Source: Panax quinquefolius (Eukaryota > Streptophyta > Magnoliopsida > Apiales > Araliaceae). From it: a stretch of 64,000 nt of DNA. Location: positions 29,237,544-29,301,543 of the forward strand of contig CM035165.1 of assembly GCA_020205615.1 (NCBI GenBank), in the 5' to 3' direction. Shown in pieces: positions 34,623-45,519 of the stretch; the stretch's first letter is position 1, and each line of letters starts with the position of its first letter. Under the pieces are notes generated by a model that was not told where the DNA came from, did not search any database, and worked only from the letters and a program-made list of their open reading frames with translations. The translations under genes were made by a program, and so were the position numbers.

Positions 34623-37600
34623 CATAGACTGCAAAGCCGACAAGCCTACCGTTCATGGCCATGGCCACCACCAATCAAAAAAATTGGTCTATGGGCTTCA
34701 CTTTTTCGGCCCATTAAAATTTGGGTCTTTTTTGTAAGACCCCAAATTATTAATAAATGAAATTTAATTTCCTCTATTTATTATTTTGAAATAGTAAGGG
34801 TTGAATTGATTAATGTGGTTAGTTATGGGTAAAATGCGCAAATATTTCAAATAAGCGGTGGTTATAAAATATTCATTATTATTATTTGGAATATTCGTTT
34901 GGTCGTGGAATATTCTTGTTGTTTGAGAATATTCGCATGACAATGCCATGATCTTTTTGTGGGCCCATAAAGGAAAGCGATTGGATGAAGAAAATGACAA
35001 GTATAAGTTGTTTATAAATAATTGCTAGCTAGCTTATTACTGCTAATACTATTGGAATACCCTATGGTTAAAACACGTAATAATGCCGTTGTTACACAAG
35101 AAGATACTACGATTGCACCAATTATCGATTCTTACGTAAAAGCGCACTACTCAATAATTGTTACATGTAGTTATTGTTCAAGATTTTATTTTATTGATTC
35201 AATAATTGTTTGTGTTGATATTTATATTATCGTTGTTTCAATAATTGTCACTACACAAGATTTTCCATTATCGAAGCAATAATTCATATTATCTCGAATA
35301 ATATTATTAGAAAACATTATTAGCAATGTCTAGAAAGTTCGCCTTCAAGAGAGGTTCGTCACCTAATCAAGCTGCTAAGAAGGAGAAATCCTTATTGAAA
35401 GCCCCTCTTCCTGAGAACTACCGGTTGTCAAGATTGTGATTCTCAGAATATTATTTGTGAATAATTAATTATTGATTTATATGATGAGAAAAATATTGAT
35501 TTTATGTGGTTATAGATGGAGAAAATTTTTAAAGTGACAATTGTTAAAAATTGATATTTTATCTTTTCTGATAAATAATATTTTATTATATTATTTAATA
35601 ATGATGATATTTTTTACAATGAATGTGGGATATATGAGTATATGAGAAGGAAGAGTATTTTTGTTGCAAACTATTTCTTGACTGAAAATTTGATTATAAA
35701 CAATAAAATCGTCTTTATGGATTTCTTTAATCTCTGCTTTGGAATTTGGAAAACTTTCTTCCAAAGTTGTTGTAGAGAATTGAATTTCCTATAAAAATCG
35801 CAAGATTCAAATTTTTTTTGATAAAAGGGCTATTTATTATGAATTATTGAAGTTAAGTTCAAAATAATTGATTTTTGAAAGTTTTAATTATTTTAAATAA
35901 CAAAAACATTTTTGAATGTGTGGAGGCATCATTAACATGTGCTAGGGGTTGAATTCAGATTCTTGAATGCGTAGGAAGATGTGGAAAAATAAATAATATT
36001 AATTTATTAAATTTTCTGCTTTTAGTGTTCTAAGCATTTTCCTATAAATAAGTGCTTAGGTTAGAATTGAAAATCACACCGTAAACTACTGATTTCTCTC
36101 TTTCTCTCTATAATATCGAGCGTATTTTGTGAGTATTTTAGTACTTTGAGTATTGCTATACTGATGTAAGTTCTTTCAAAGACTATATCCAAAGATTCCA
36201 AATGTAAGTACTATTCTTTCGAGAGGTAAGGATGTTATTTTATTCAAAAATGATATTATTTCTTCAATATCATTATCTTTGAAATATTAGTGGGAACTTT
36301 TATCAAATTTGGAACTTTTCATGCTCCGGGTTACTATTCACGAGTTAATATTCACGAAGTACTATTCACGAAGCATTATGATGTTTTTTGTGAAATTTCT
36401 ATCTTTTGGTGTCGGAGTTACTATTCACATATACAACACTATTCACGATACTCAAGACTATTCACGAATTTACACTATTTACGTAAAAATTAAATTTTCC
36501 TTTCTATGTCCAAGATTATCTCGTTATAGTTCCTATCTTTGATTGATCTATGTTTTGGTCTTCATTCTTGAATTTTACTCCACTGCTGCTTATTTATGAA
36601 GTATTTTCGAACTCGGGTTATTTAAAGTATGAATCCTTAATACTTATTCTTTTGTTCCACCGGATTCTTTTTCTTTAAAATATTTTTTATCATCCTCACT
36701 CTAAATGATGATATTATCAATATCTTTGGCCTGTAGTAAGTGCAGATGAATGATTTCGATGAATATCTTTTGCCTATAAAGTGCAACGATGAACAAGTGT
36801 TTAGATGAACATGATCAATCGATGAATATCTTTACCAGAAGTGCAAAGATAAATATTTAATTCCGGATATATATCGATTGATGTTACAGGATAAAATATC
36901 GACGATGAACTTTTAAATTCATATATGTAAGATAGTAGTTTGCATTCTCTACTTAACTCTTCTAATAAATTATTATTTCTCAACTGCGAAGATTGATTTA
37001 AAACTGGTTGTCTATTGTATTCTATTAGATTTTTCCCTCGTTGAACACTAACGATAATTTGTTACAGATTATCTTAGTCATAATGTTTTTTATCGGGCTA
37101 GTGAGCTCACCCTTTTCCTTTTTGTTCCATTTTTCTTCTCGGAGGCGAGAATGTAATGAAGTACTAGTGCAAATTATGGAATGATGGTTCTGAAGTTATT
37201 TTAGTAGTCCTCACCATTTTTGTAAAATAATGTATCAATAATTGAAATGAGGACTTATTTGAGTGTGGATATTGTCTAGATGACAATATTTGTATTTAAA
37301 CTCACAGTTTTTATGTTGTATTAATAAAGTTATAGTTGTTTCTGTACTATGTATTTTGACAACTCAAAATGGGTGTTGTATACCTGTTTCGGGGCGTCAC
37401 ATTTTTGGCCTGGCCCATTTTTAGCCTAGCGACCCGCCCGTGGACGCCCAGCCCGCCCGGTCATTTAAAAAAAACCCTATTCAATTTCTTTTGGTTATGT
37501 TCGAGACGAGTACTCTCTAACCGACTTGGCTAAGGCTGTAAGACTTAATAAATAAAAGGGACTTTTGAGATCAGATCTAAAACTGAGAGTGAGAGTCCTC

Positions 37601-37833
37601 AAAGAGACAACGACGAGTCTACCGTCGACGATTGAAAAATTCACAAATCCACACTTCGATCGACCACACCGAATCACTGACTGTGTAGCTTCTTCCTTTT
37701 CGTCCCGAATCTGGGTATAATTTTATCTCTCTTCTCTATATATATCTCAGCTTCTTAAATTTTCATTTTTGGTTGAAGGATCGGATCTACCTTTTTGGTT
37801 CAAGGTATGTAATTTCCTTTCACTTTTTTGCCC
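34623..37833 (+). other. foreign promoter- and leader-like block in the 3' LTR of B
   Basis: Removing solo LTR C1 joins 34623-34732 to 37407-37833. This DNA is not LTR. It has site II-type GGCCCA words at 34708-34713 and 37412-37417 and a telo-box AAACCCTA at 37472-37479. A CT-rich leader follows, then CAAG followed by GTATGTAATTT at 37802-37813, which reads as a splice donor. Site II plus telo-box is a known combination in promoters of translation-related plant genes. So this looks like a promoter and untranslated first exon of some host gene, fused to the HCT piece. The source gene is unknown. Confidence 0.45.
34733..37401 (+). mobile_element. solo LTR C1
   Basis: It begins TGTAAGACCCC and ends TTTCGGGGCGTCACA, flanked by TTTTT at 34728-34732 and 37402-37406. 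Length is 2669 bases. It is closest to the LTRs of C2 (AAATTTAATTT start, GATGAATATCTTTGGCC repeats near 36720-36860). A TATA box (CCTATAAATAAGTGC) lies near 36034. The target duplication is low complexity but length and ends are right. Confidence 0.85.
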
Positions 37834-38034
37834 ATGGCCGGACGGTTAGGCAGAGATGAAGAAGGTCGAGTCCAGATTGACTGTAACGCCAAAGGTGTCT
37901 TGTTTGTCGAAGCAGAATCCAATTCCACGATCGACGATTTTGGTGATTTTCGACCTTCGTTGGAACTCCGGCGCCTCGTACCGGCAGTTGATTACTCCGG
38001 GGATCTCTATATGAATCCTCTGTTTATATCACAG
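37813..38034 (+). pseudogene. HCT: HCT-like acyltransferase, exon 1 fragment
   Basis: From the ATG at 37834 the frame reads MAGRLGRDEEGRVQIDCNAK, GVLFVEAESNSTIDDFGDF, then RPSLELRRLVPAVDYSG and NPLFISQ. It stops exactly at a GT donor (38035). This is the PMAGRL to PAVDYS segment of BAHD acyltransferases of the hydroxycinnamoyl-CoA:shikimate/quinate transferase type, which act in lignin precursor synthesis. A preceding PFTFLP resembles the VPFYPMAGRL context. The N-terminus and everything after exon 1, including the HxxxD catalytic motif and DFGWG, are absent. The retained splice donor shows it derives from genomic DNA rather than a cDNA. It lies inside the foreign block in the 3' LTR of element B. 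Confidence 0.8.
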
Positions 38035-38727
38035 GTACGCTTCTGTTTTCTTGTTTTTTTGCCACTGAATTTAAAATTCATACATGTTTGATAAACTAAT
38101 TTGAGAGTTTTGTCATTTGTGCATGAGTTGTCTAGTTTGTTCTCATCCCATTTTTGCCTTTTCAGATTTTAGCAGATTCTAAAAGCCTCTACAACCTACT
38201 TTTTAATTCTAAAACTCAATAATAAATTTTTAGTAAGTTATATATTTATACACCTTTAATTTGTTAATTTAGTGTTCAAATTTAATTCAATTTTAAAAAG
38301 CCAATCCAATTTTTTTACCTAAAAGCAAGGAATTCAATATTTTGTTACTAGCTAATGACTCAAGTAGAAGCACATTATCTTCTACTAAATGTTTTAAGTG
38401 ACATAGGAAACAAGGAAATAGATAGTTGAAAGGATCATTTATTTAAACAATTGACCACAACAGTTTTTTTATTTATTTTTTACTTGGGGATTTGGACATT
38501 GGTTGAGAAGGGCTAATGATAATCGATTTTCATTAGCAAGCATATCATGTTATATCCATTTCTAAAATACTTGAGAAGTTAAGATATTAGAAATCCTATG
38601 ATCAAGTAAAACACCAGATGGGCTGAGAGTCTGAGACTAATGAAACTGGTGGATTATGGATGGATTTTCGAGTGTTGGTACGGTCATGGTGTGTTGTTTA
38701 TATGCAGTTGCCTGTGTAAGGTATTCC
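38035..38727 (+). other. intron-like tail of the foreign block
   Basis: The sequence after the HCT donor is T-rich and intron-like. No acceptor followed by HCT exon 2 is found before the LTR resumes at 38728 (TGAGTCTCAGCGATAAAG). Confidence 0.5.
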
Positions 38728-39032
38728 ATGAGTCTCAGCGATAAAGTTGATGAAAAATTTTTTAAATCATAGAAGATAGTAGATTTTATGCTCTACTTGA
38801 CTCTTCTAATGGATTGTTTGTTACTGCTACGCTTAAACTTGTTGTCTATTATATTCTCATCGGTTTAACATTGTCAGGTTAATGATAATTTATTACGCAT
38901 TATCTTAGTCACAATATTTCTTCTTGAGCTAGTTGAAATTCACCTTTTTCTTTCACCGTTTTCTCTCTTGAAATGAGAACGTGGCGGACTAGTTGGGAAC
39001 GGTGATGACTACCCGTATGATAGCATTAGTAG

Positions 39033-41477
39033 TGTGACGCCCCAAAATTAGGTATACATCACCCATCTTGGGTCGCCGATACATGGTACAATATTCAAAT
39101 ACAACTTACTAATACAACTGCCGTATGTAATACGACAAAAACATAACTGTGAGTTTGAATATAATTATTGTCTACTAGAGATTATACAAACTCAAAAGGA
39201 GTCCTCATTACAATTATTAACACACTATTTCACGTAATAATGAGGACTATAAATGCTATCCTCCGGATGACCGCCACTCGTTTCTCCGACTAGTCCTCGC
39301 TATGTTCTCATTTTCTCAAGAGAACGGTGAAAGAAAAGGTGAGCTCAATCTAGCCCAAGAAGAAATATTACGACTAAGATAATGCGTAATAAATTATCGT
39401 TAGCCTTCAACAATGTTAAACCGATAAAATATAACAACATCAAGTTTAATTGCAATGAAACAAGCAATCCATTAAAAGAGTCAAGAGAGAATAAAATCTA
39501 CTATCTTTTATGATTTAAAAGGTTTTTCATGTTTTTTATCACGGGAACTCAATTTAATAAATAATCCACATCATCGAATCACCCATGACTACTTTACCAA
39601 GGATATTCTTTAAGATCACGACCACAAATTATCCATGCACTACTGACCAATGACATTCGTAGTATTCATTAATGGCCATGATCATGCCAACAATCATCCA
39701 TCAATGCACTACTACCAATAATAATTTTTACCATATTATTTGTAACATTACTACTACGATTACATAATCAATAATCCTCATTCATAATCATACCAAGTCC
39801 ATCTACGCACTACAGCCACGTATGACTTTCAACATAATATAAACACGAGGATGATGACAATGATATAAGAATTCAATAAAACAACTTCAAGAATTAATTT
39901 ATCCAAGAACTAATAATTTTCAAATTGTCAACACGATCTCGCTTTAGAAAGTAAAATTCAAGAATGATCGTAAGAATATTTTCATGAAAAGATATCGGAT
40001 GAAAGCAAGAAATATCAAGGATATTCTACTAATTTCATGGAGTATAGAAGTCAAAATTTTAACCAACCGAGTATAATAAAGAATGGAATAACAAAAGAAA
40101 TTATCATGCATGCGGTGATTGCATGATGTATAAAAGTTATTCCAATGTAATAATAATAACTAAACGTGTCGTGCAAAATTTGCACCAACAGGATGTTCCA
40201 ACAGAATAATAAAGATTTTAACCAGTCCAAAGTAAAACACACGCATACATGATGTTCCAATAGAATAATAATAAAGATTTTAACCAGTCCTGTGTAAAAC
40301 ACACGCATGTGATGTTCCAATGTAATAATAAGAATGTCACCAAGTATAGGTAAATCACAGATACGTGTTATTCCAATGTAATAATAATTGCAATGGAATA
40401 ATAATGCTTCTCTTCATGAATAAGAAAGAATAACACCCCTTACATTAAGTAGTAGATTGAATACTCGCAGAGAGTGTAAGAACATAATACTCTTCTTCTT
40501 TCTCTTATTCTCTTTATACTTTCTCTCTCTATAAACTGAATGAATTCGTGAAAAATAATGAAGCACTAGGCCTCTCTATTTATAGAAGATTTCTAGCTTA
40601 GCGCTTGAAATGTGAAAAGGCGAGTGGATTGACGACTGATGATGTGAAAAGAAAAATGATTTGACGCCTGTAATGTGAAACGACAATTGGTTCGACGCTT
40701 TGTAATATGAAACTAAGTGAGTGGTTCGACGTCTGGTAAAGGTAGTTATTATCGATTTAATGTAATTACTATTGATGAAGGTAATTACTATCGACGAAGA
40801 GACTCTTAGATGATGACATATGGCCCCCATAAAATAACCAAACTTACCACAAACGCCTCATAATAGACTCTTTATATACATCAAGGATTGAATAAATATT
40901 ACCACAAATGATTTTATTTTTAATCAACACATATTTAATCTTTCAACAATTATTAATCATTTATAACTTGTCGTCTCAATTATTGATTTAATAATATAAC
41001 ATATTATACGATGATAATCTTGACAATAATTGAATCAATAATATAAGAGATATGATGCAACAATTCATCAGAGTAATAATTGAATATAAATGAAAGTGAC
41101 TTCTCACGTAAGCATCAATAATCAATACCGTGTGCTACTATGCAATCACGCCAGACATCATTATTTTTTTACTAATGGGTAGTTCAACAGTTTTAATCTG
41201 TAACACCTCCGTAGTTATTTTCATAAAGTATTTTTGTCGCTTTCTCAATTTGACAATAATTTCGCTTGTAGGTCCACCAATGATTGTCTTGCGCATCTAA
41301 TATTTTCCTCCATAAAAAGAATATTTCCCGACCAAACGAATATTTTATAACTTGTTTACTTTACAAAATTTATAAATATTACCCACAACTATAACATTAT
41401 ATCAAATTTACTTCATAATATTCAAAAATAATATTTATAGAAAATTCATCTTTATTTATAAAAGTTGGGGTCTTATA
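39033..41477 (-). mobile_element. solo LTR A3, reverse orientation, in the 3' LTR of B
   Basis: On the plus strand it begins TGTGACGCCCCAAAATTAGG and ends GTTGGGGTCTTATA, the reverse complement of the A-type LTR. AGTAG flanks both ends (39028-39032, 41478-41482). Length is 2445 bases. The minus-strand start is TATAAGACC, so TG is changed to TA. It carries reversed copies of the R/U5 array (40060-40400). Confidence 0.9.
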
Positions 41478-41696
41478 AGTAGTCCTCACTATTCTGTTAA
41501 ATAGTGTAACAATAAATGTAATGAGGACTCCATTGAGTGTGGATATTGTCTAGATGACAATATTCTTATTAAAACTCTTAGATTATGTTTTGTCGTATTT
41601 TACACGACTGTTGTATAATTAAGTTATATTTGAATTTTATACCATATATTTGACGACTCAAGATGGGTGATGTATACCTATTTTGGGGGCGTCACA

Positions 41697-42019
41697 CATA
41701 ATTATATGTAGATTTGGTAATATAGTTAGTTAATTGTTGGGTCAAACCATATTAACTGAAACCAAATGGGTTGGTTAACCATTTTTATTTATTCAGGTTG
41801 ATTAAAGTTTGGACCCATATTTTTTAAAACAAATATAGTTCTGAACTAGTTAACCATTTTTCAACCCATATTCCATGGTATCCAACAACTAATGCGTATA
41901 TTACGCAATTAATGGAGCAACTTTCATGAATCATGCGCACTATCAAATCAATTCATATCCGGTTATCCCTATATATTACTATCACCAATATTTGAATTTA
42001 AAGTCAAACACATACGTAC
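41697..42019. other. pre-insertion flank of element B
   Basis: No gene is seen. Once element B is removed this joins the sequence before 23169. Several GGTTAACCATTTTT words form short inverted repeats. Confidence 0.5.
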
Positions 42020-44088
42020 TGTGAAAGTCCAATAATAATCTAGGAGAGGGGTTGAATAGATTATTACCGATTAAAAAATTATCTTAGGCCTTTTTGAATT
42101 TTTGGATAATTAATTTGCAGTGTTAGAAATTAATATGTAAGACAGTAAAAAATTCAATCACACAATGCACAGAGATTTGTCTGGTTCACAACATACATCC
42201 CGGGTATGTTGTTACGTCCAGTCTCAAGCTCCTCTCCAGGACTTGAGATCCTATTACAATCTGCAATAAATACTCCTTCAACAGGCGGAGAAGCCTTTAA
42301 AAAGTTTTATAGACAAACTTCCAACTATTCCCAACTAATCTATCTTGGACAGCAAGCTCCCCGCTCCCTCCTCAAGCTTAGTTGTACTTCTTTTGAGTTC
42401 AGTTCTATTCTATGATCTGGTCTTGGTCGAAGAATTACTCGTCTTTCTCACAGGTACATAAAATAAACTAACTCTGACCTTTTCTCTTTTTACAAATGAT
42501 TTTACAACAATTTGCTTCTCAAATAAGCGAATAAGAATTTTATACAGATTGATGCTTCTCAAATAAGCAGATAATAATTAAAGAGCAAATATATTTATAA
42601 AAGTTCAAAGACTTTTATACTTGAGAAAATATGCTTCTTAGTAAGTAGATAATAATTTGTGCTTTGATCAATAGTGCTTTTGTGTAAGCAAATATGTAAA
42701 TTATGCACTGTTATAAAAGTTTAAATAACTTTTATATTTTGTGTGAAAAGATGCTTCTTGAATAAGCAAATAAGTCAATTTTATCTTTTACTCAAAAATG
42801 CTTCTATTTAAGCAGATATATAATTTAATGCAAATTTATAAAGAAATATTTATTCTTTATGGAGTAAAGTAAAAGTCACTTTAAGTTTAAATAACTTTTA
42901 GAGTGACAATGCTTCTGAGTAAGCAAATAAGTTATTTTAAGCTTTGAATCAAATATGATTCTATTTAAGCGTATATATTCACTTAAGTTTGTGAAATAAA
43001 AGTTTAAATAACTTTTATATTATCCAACAAGTATTTTATGAATAAATGAATTTATGATCAAATACTTGTGATGACGTATATCAAGTATGATAAATAAATT
43101 AGTTAAGCAATACTTGATATAACAAATATTATAATTTAACTCAAACAATATATAAGAATATTTTATCTATTATGTGAACTTTTATAAATAATGTCACTTA
43201 GTACTATAAGAAATCGTAACGGCTCAATTCCTCTTGGTAGAGGTGTATCTCAGAGTAGCCTTACTAGCGCCTAAGTACGAAAAATTTATAATTTCACAAT
43301 TGATATTTATATAAATATTTTCAATAGAACACTACGATTCTCAAATCCAGCTTTGGATGACTACTCTTTTGGAGCAAAGATCTCAAATTATCGCTTTGAA
43401 ATTATCAAGTGTCGTATTTATTTTATGATATTTATATAAATAATATTAATAAAAGGTTACTGAAGACTATAAGAAATCGTACGGTTCAAATTTCTCTCCG
43501 TAGAGGTGTATCTCCATAGCCTTGCGGCGGCCAAGTATCTTTTTATTTGATAAATAGATGAAATATAGATATATAGAATTGTGTATAACAATTTATATTC
43601 GTATATCTATAAATATAAATAAGCAAGAGATAATTCAAATAAATAAATCAAATAACTTATCTCAATATACTTAGACCAATTTCCTCTTCTCTAATGATCA
43701 GAACTTTTGTAAGAAGAGATAAAGAAAGCTTTTTAGAGAGAGTATGTGAGAGAGAAATAAGCTTTTCTTTGTAAGTGAATTGGCAAAATAAAATGAAAGA
43801 AATGCCTCCTATTTATAGATTTTTGAAATTAGGGGTAAAATGGTAATTTTTGAAATATGATTTTAAATGAATGGCTAGGATTGCTTTAATTCAAAATGAA
43901 TTGTTTGGATGAAAAGATGAGCCACGGATTGCTAAATTAAATGTTAGCCCACTCTCAAAAGTTCCTACTTTTTCTTATCAACTTAGTCATTAAATGTAGT
44001 CAAATGAATTCAATTTTCGTGTGGCTTCTTGTCCCAAAAAGAAAGACACGGTTTTGGTCTAAAAAATGTTGCCAGCTCATGCATGCTT
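42020..44088 (-). mobile_element. copia-like LTR, minus strand, right side truncated
   Basis: The plus-strand left edge TGTGAAAGTCC, read in reverse, gives an LTR end with ATTCAACCCCTCTCCTAGAT, a phrase typical of the 3' end of plant copia LTRs and leaders. A reversed TATA box (TCTATAAATAGGAGG on the minus strand) lies near 43815. In between, about eight copies of ATGCTTCTNAATAAGCAAATAA-like words (42500-42970) and a repeated block (GTAGAGGTGTATCTC at about 43240 and 43500, period about 260) are found. The right boundary near 44088 abuts another LTR, with no target duplication. No coding domain is present. Confidence 0.5.
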
Positions 44089-45021
44089 TATAAGACCCAG
44101 AATTTTATGAAATGAAAGTATTCAATTTTTATAATTATTATTCTATTTAGTAAATGGTTAAATTGAGAAAGGGTTAAAGTTAAGGGTGACATGTGAAAAT
44201 TTTATAAAGTAAACAAGTTGATATAAAATATTCGTTGTGTCGGAGAATATTCGTACGACGACATAATCATTGGTGGACCCACAACGGAAGTATTGTCGTA
44301 GTTAGAAAACGACAGAAATATCATTTTATAAAAATAACGGTGAAAATTTTACCGTTAAACTGTTGAACTATCCGGTGATAAAAGTATAGTAATACGCGTG
44401 GTTTCACAAGAAGACGCCAGATTGTATATTATCTTTGATTATCATGCTTATGTGAGAAGTCACTCGCTTATACTCGATTATTGTTATGTGAATTGTTTGT
44501 TGCATAACATCTCTCATATTATCGATTCAATTATTGTCACAAAGATCATCGCATAATATTTATTATTATTAAATCAATAATTGAGATTTACAAAAGTTAT
44601 TCATATTATTATTTGCAATATCGACAATGTCTAGAAAGTTCTCATCGAGGAGGTTTGGTCACCTAATCATACGCCAATAGGAGAAATCTTTATCTGAAAG
44701 CCCCTCTTTCCGGGAATGACCTCGGTTGTTAAATATCAGTGAGTTATAATATTAATGATGAATAAGTTCGTGTTAATTAAAGATGAAATTGATATTTCCA
44801 TTGTATTGAGATTATTAGTGTTAATGGAAATCGACATCTATTTCGATAATAATTGATGTCTGGAGGTTATATTGACCAATTGAGTAATTAATCGGCTAAA
44901 TGAGCAATTAATTGTTATCAATTCACATGCTTATAACTATTTGTTCACATGTGTGTACTATTGATGCACATGCATGTACTATTAGGGGAGGTGGTGCAAG
45001 ATTGATAATACTTGCATGACT
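44089..45021 (+). repeat. truncated gypsy LTR fragment F
   Basis: It starts TATAAGACCC and is homologous to the first 0.9 kb of the B LTR: TTGGTGGACCC, AATCAATAATTGAGA and GGGGAGGTGGTGCAAGATTG occur in the same order. Homology ends after CTTGCATGACTA. The remaining two thirds of the LTR are missing. Confidence 0.8.
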
Positions 45022-45519
45022 ATAAAGATTTGGCGTTTTTTCTACTAAAAGCACGAAGGAAAAAAAATATCTACATGCAGCAGAACCATCCCAAATAGCC
45101 GAACTCTAGGGGGAAATCAATGTTTAGACGAAAAAATGAAGTTCGGGAGGAGCAGTTACTATTTGGATCGTAACTTTTGATCCGTTTGGAGTTTCGGGGC
45201 CCATAATATATCAAAACGAAGCTAGCGGCGAGCCCTACAAACATTATTGCCCATGGCCATGACATATGCCATTATAAGTCCAAAAAAGGCTCCAAAGGAT
45301 GCTTTTGGGCTGTCCGAAGTTATTTTGAAATTATTTTGGAAATTTTTTCTTGCATAATTGTGATTCCTAACTCTTTCTGACATCATTTCTTCTTCTTTTC
45401 AGGTGTTTTGAAGCTTAAATCTCAGACTTTCCTCTTTGCCATGGTGAGCACTTCAAGTTCTAATGCCTACTTTCCTTGCTCTTTAGATCCCTTATGCTGA
45501 ATTCGTTTTTCTTGCAGGC
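45022..45519. other. unassigned
   Basis: No gene is proven. A CTTTTCAG acceptor-like site near 45402 and a TTCTTGCAG near 45517 suggest that introns of the following mobile-domain-like remnant lie here. Confidence 0.4.

Larger units (their letters stand above)
23169..41696 (+). mobile_element. element B, full-length Ty3/gypsy chromovirus-like retrotransposon
   Basis: The 5' LTR starts at 23169 (TGTAAGACCCC) and ends at 28836. The internal region is 28837-33603 (PBS, gag, PR, RT, RNase H, IN, C-terminal tail, PPT). The 3' LTR runs 33604-41696. Flanks are TATAA (23164-23168) and CATAA (41697-41701), a 5-bp duplication with one difference. Once solo LTRs A2, A3 and C1 are removed, the LTRs are about 2.9 kb. 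The long LTRs, domain order with a C-terminal chromodomain-like tail, and initiator-Met-type PBS suit the Tekay/Del lineage (inference). Stops and deletions in pol make it non-autonomous now. Confidence 0.85.
33604..41696 (+). repeat. 3' LTR of element B, rearranged
   Basis: LTR sequence is present at 33604-34622, 38728-39032 and 41478-41696. The start is TATAAGACCCC, so the canonical TG has become TA. The end is GGGGGCGTCACA. Compared with the 5' LTR, 26938-28317 (about 1.38 kb) is missing and about 1.43 kb of unrelated DNA takes its place. Solo LTR C1 lies in that foreign DNA and solo LTR A3 in the remaining LTR. Confidence 0.82.

Noticed and set aside
37834..38091. HCT fragment as a functional small protein
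   Set aside because: Frame continues past a splice donor into intron sequence and lacks the catalytic HxxxD; best read as a gene fragment.
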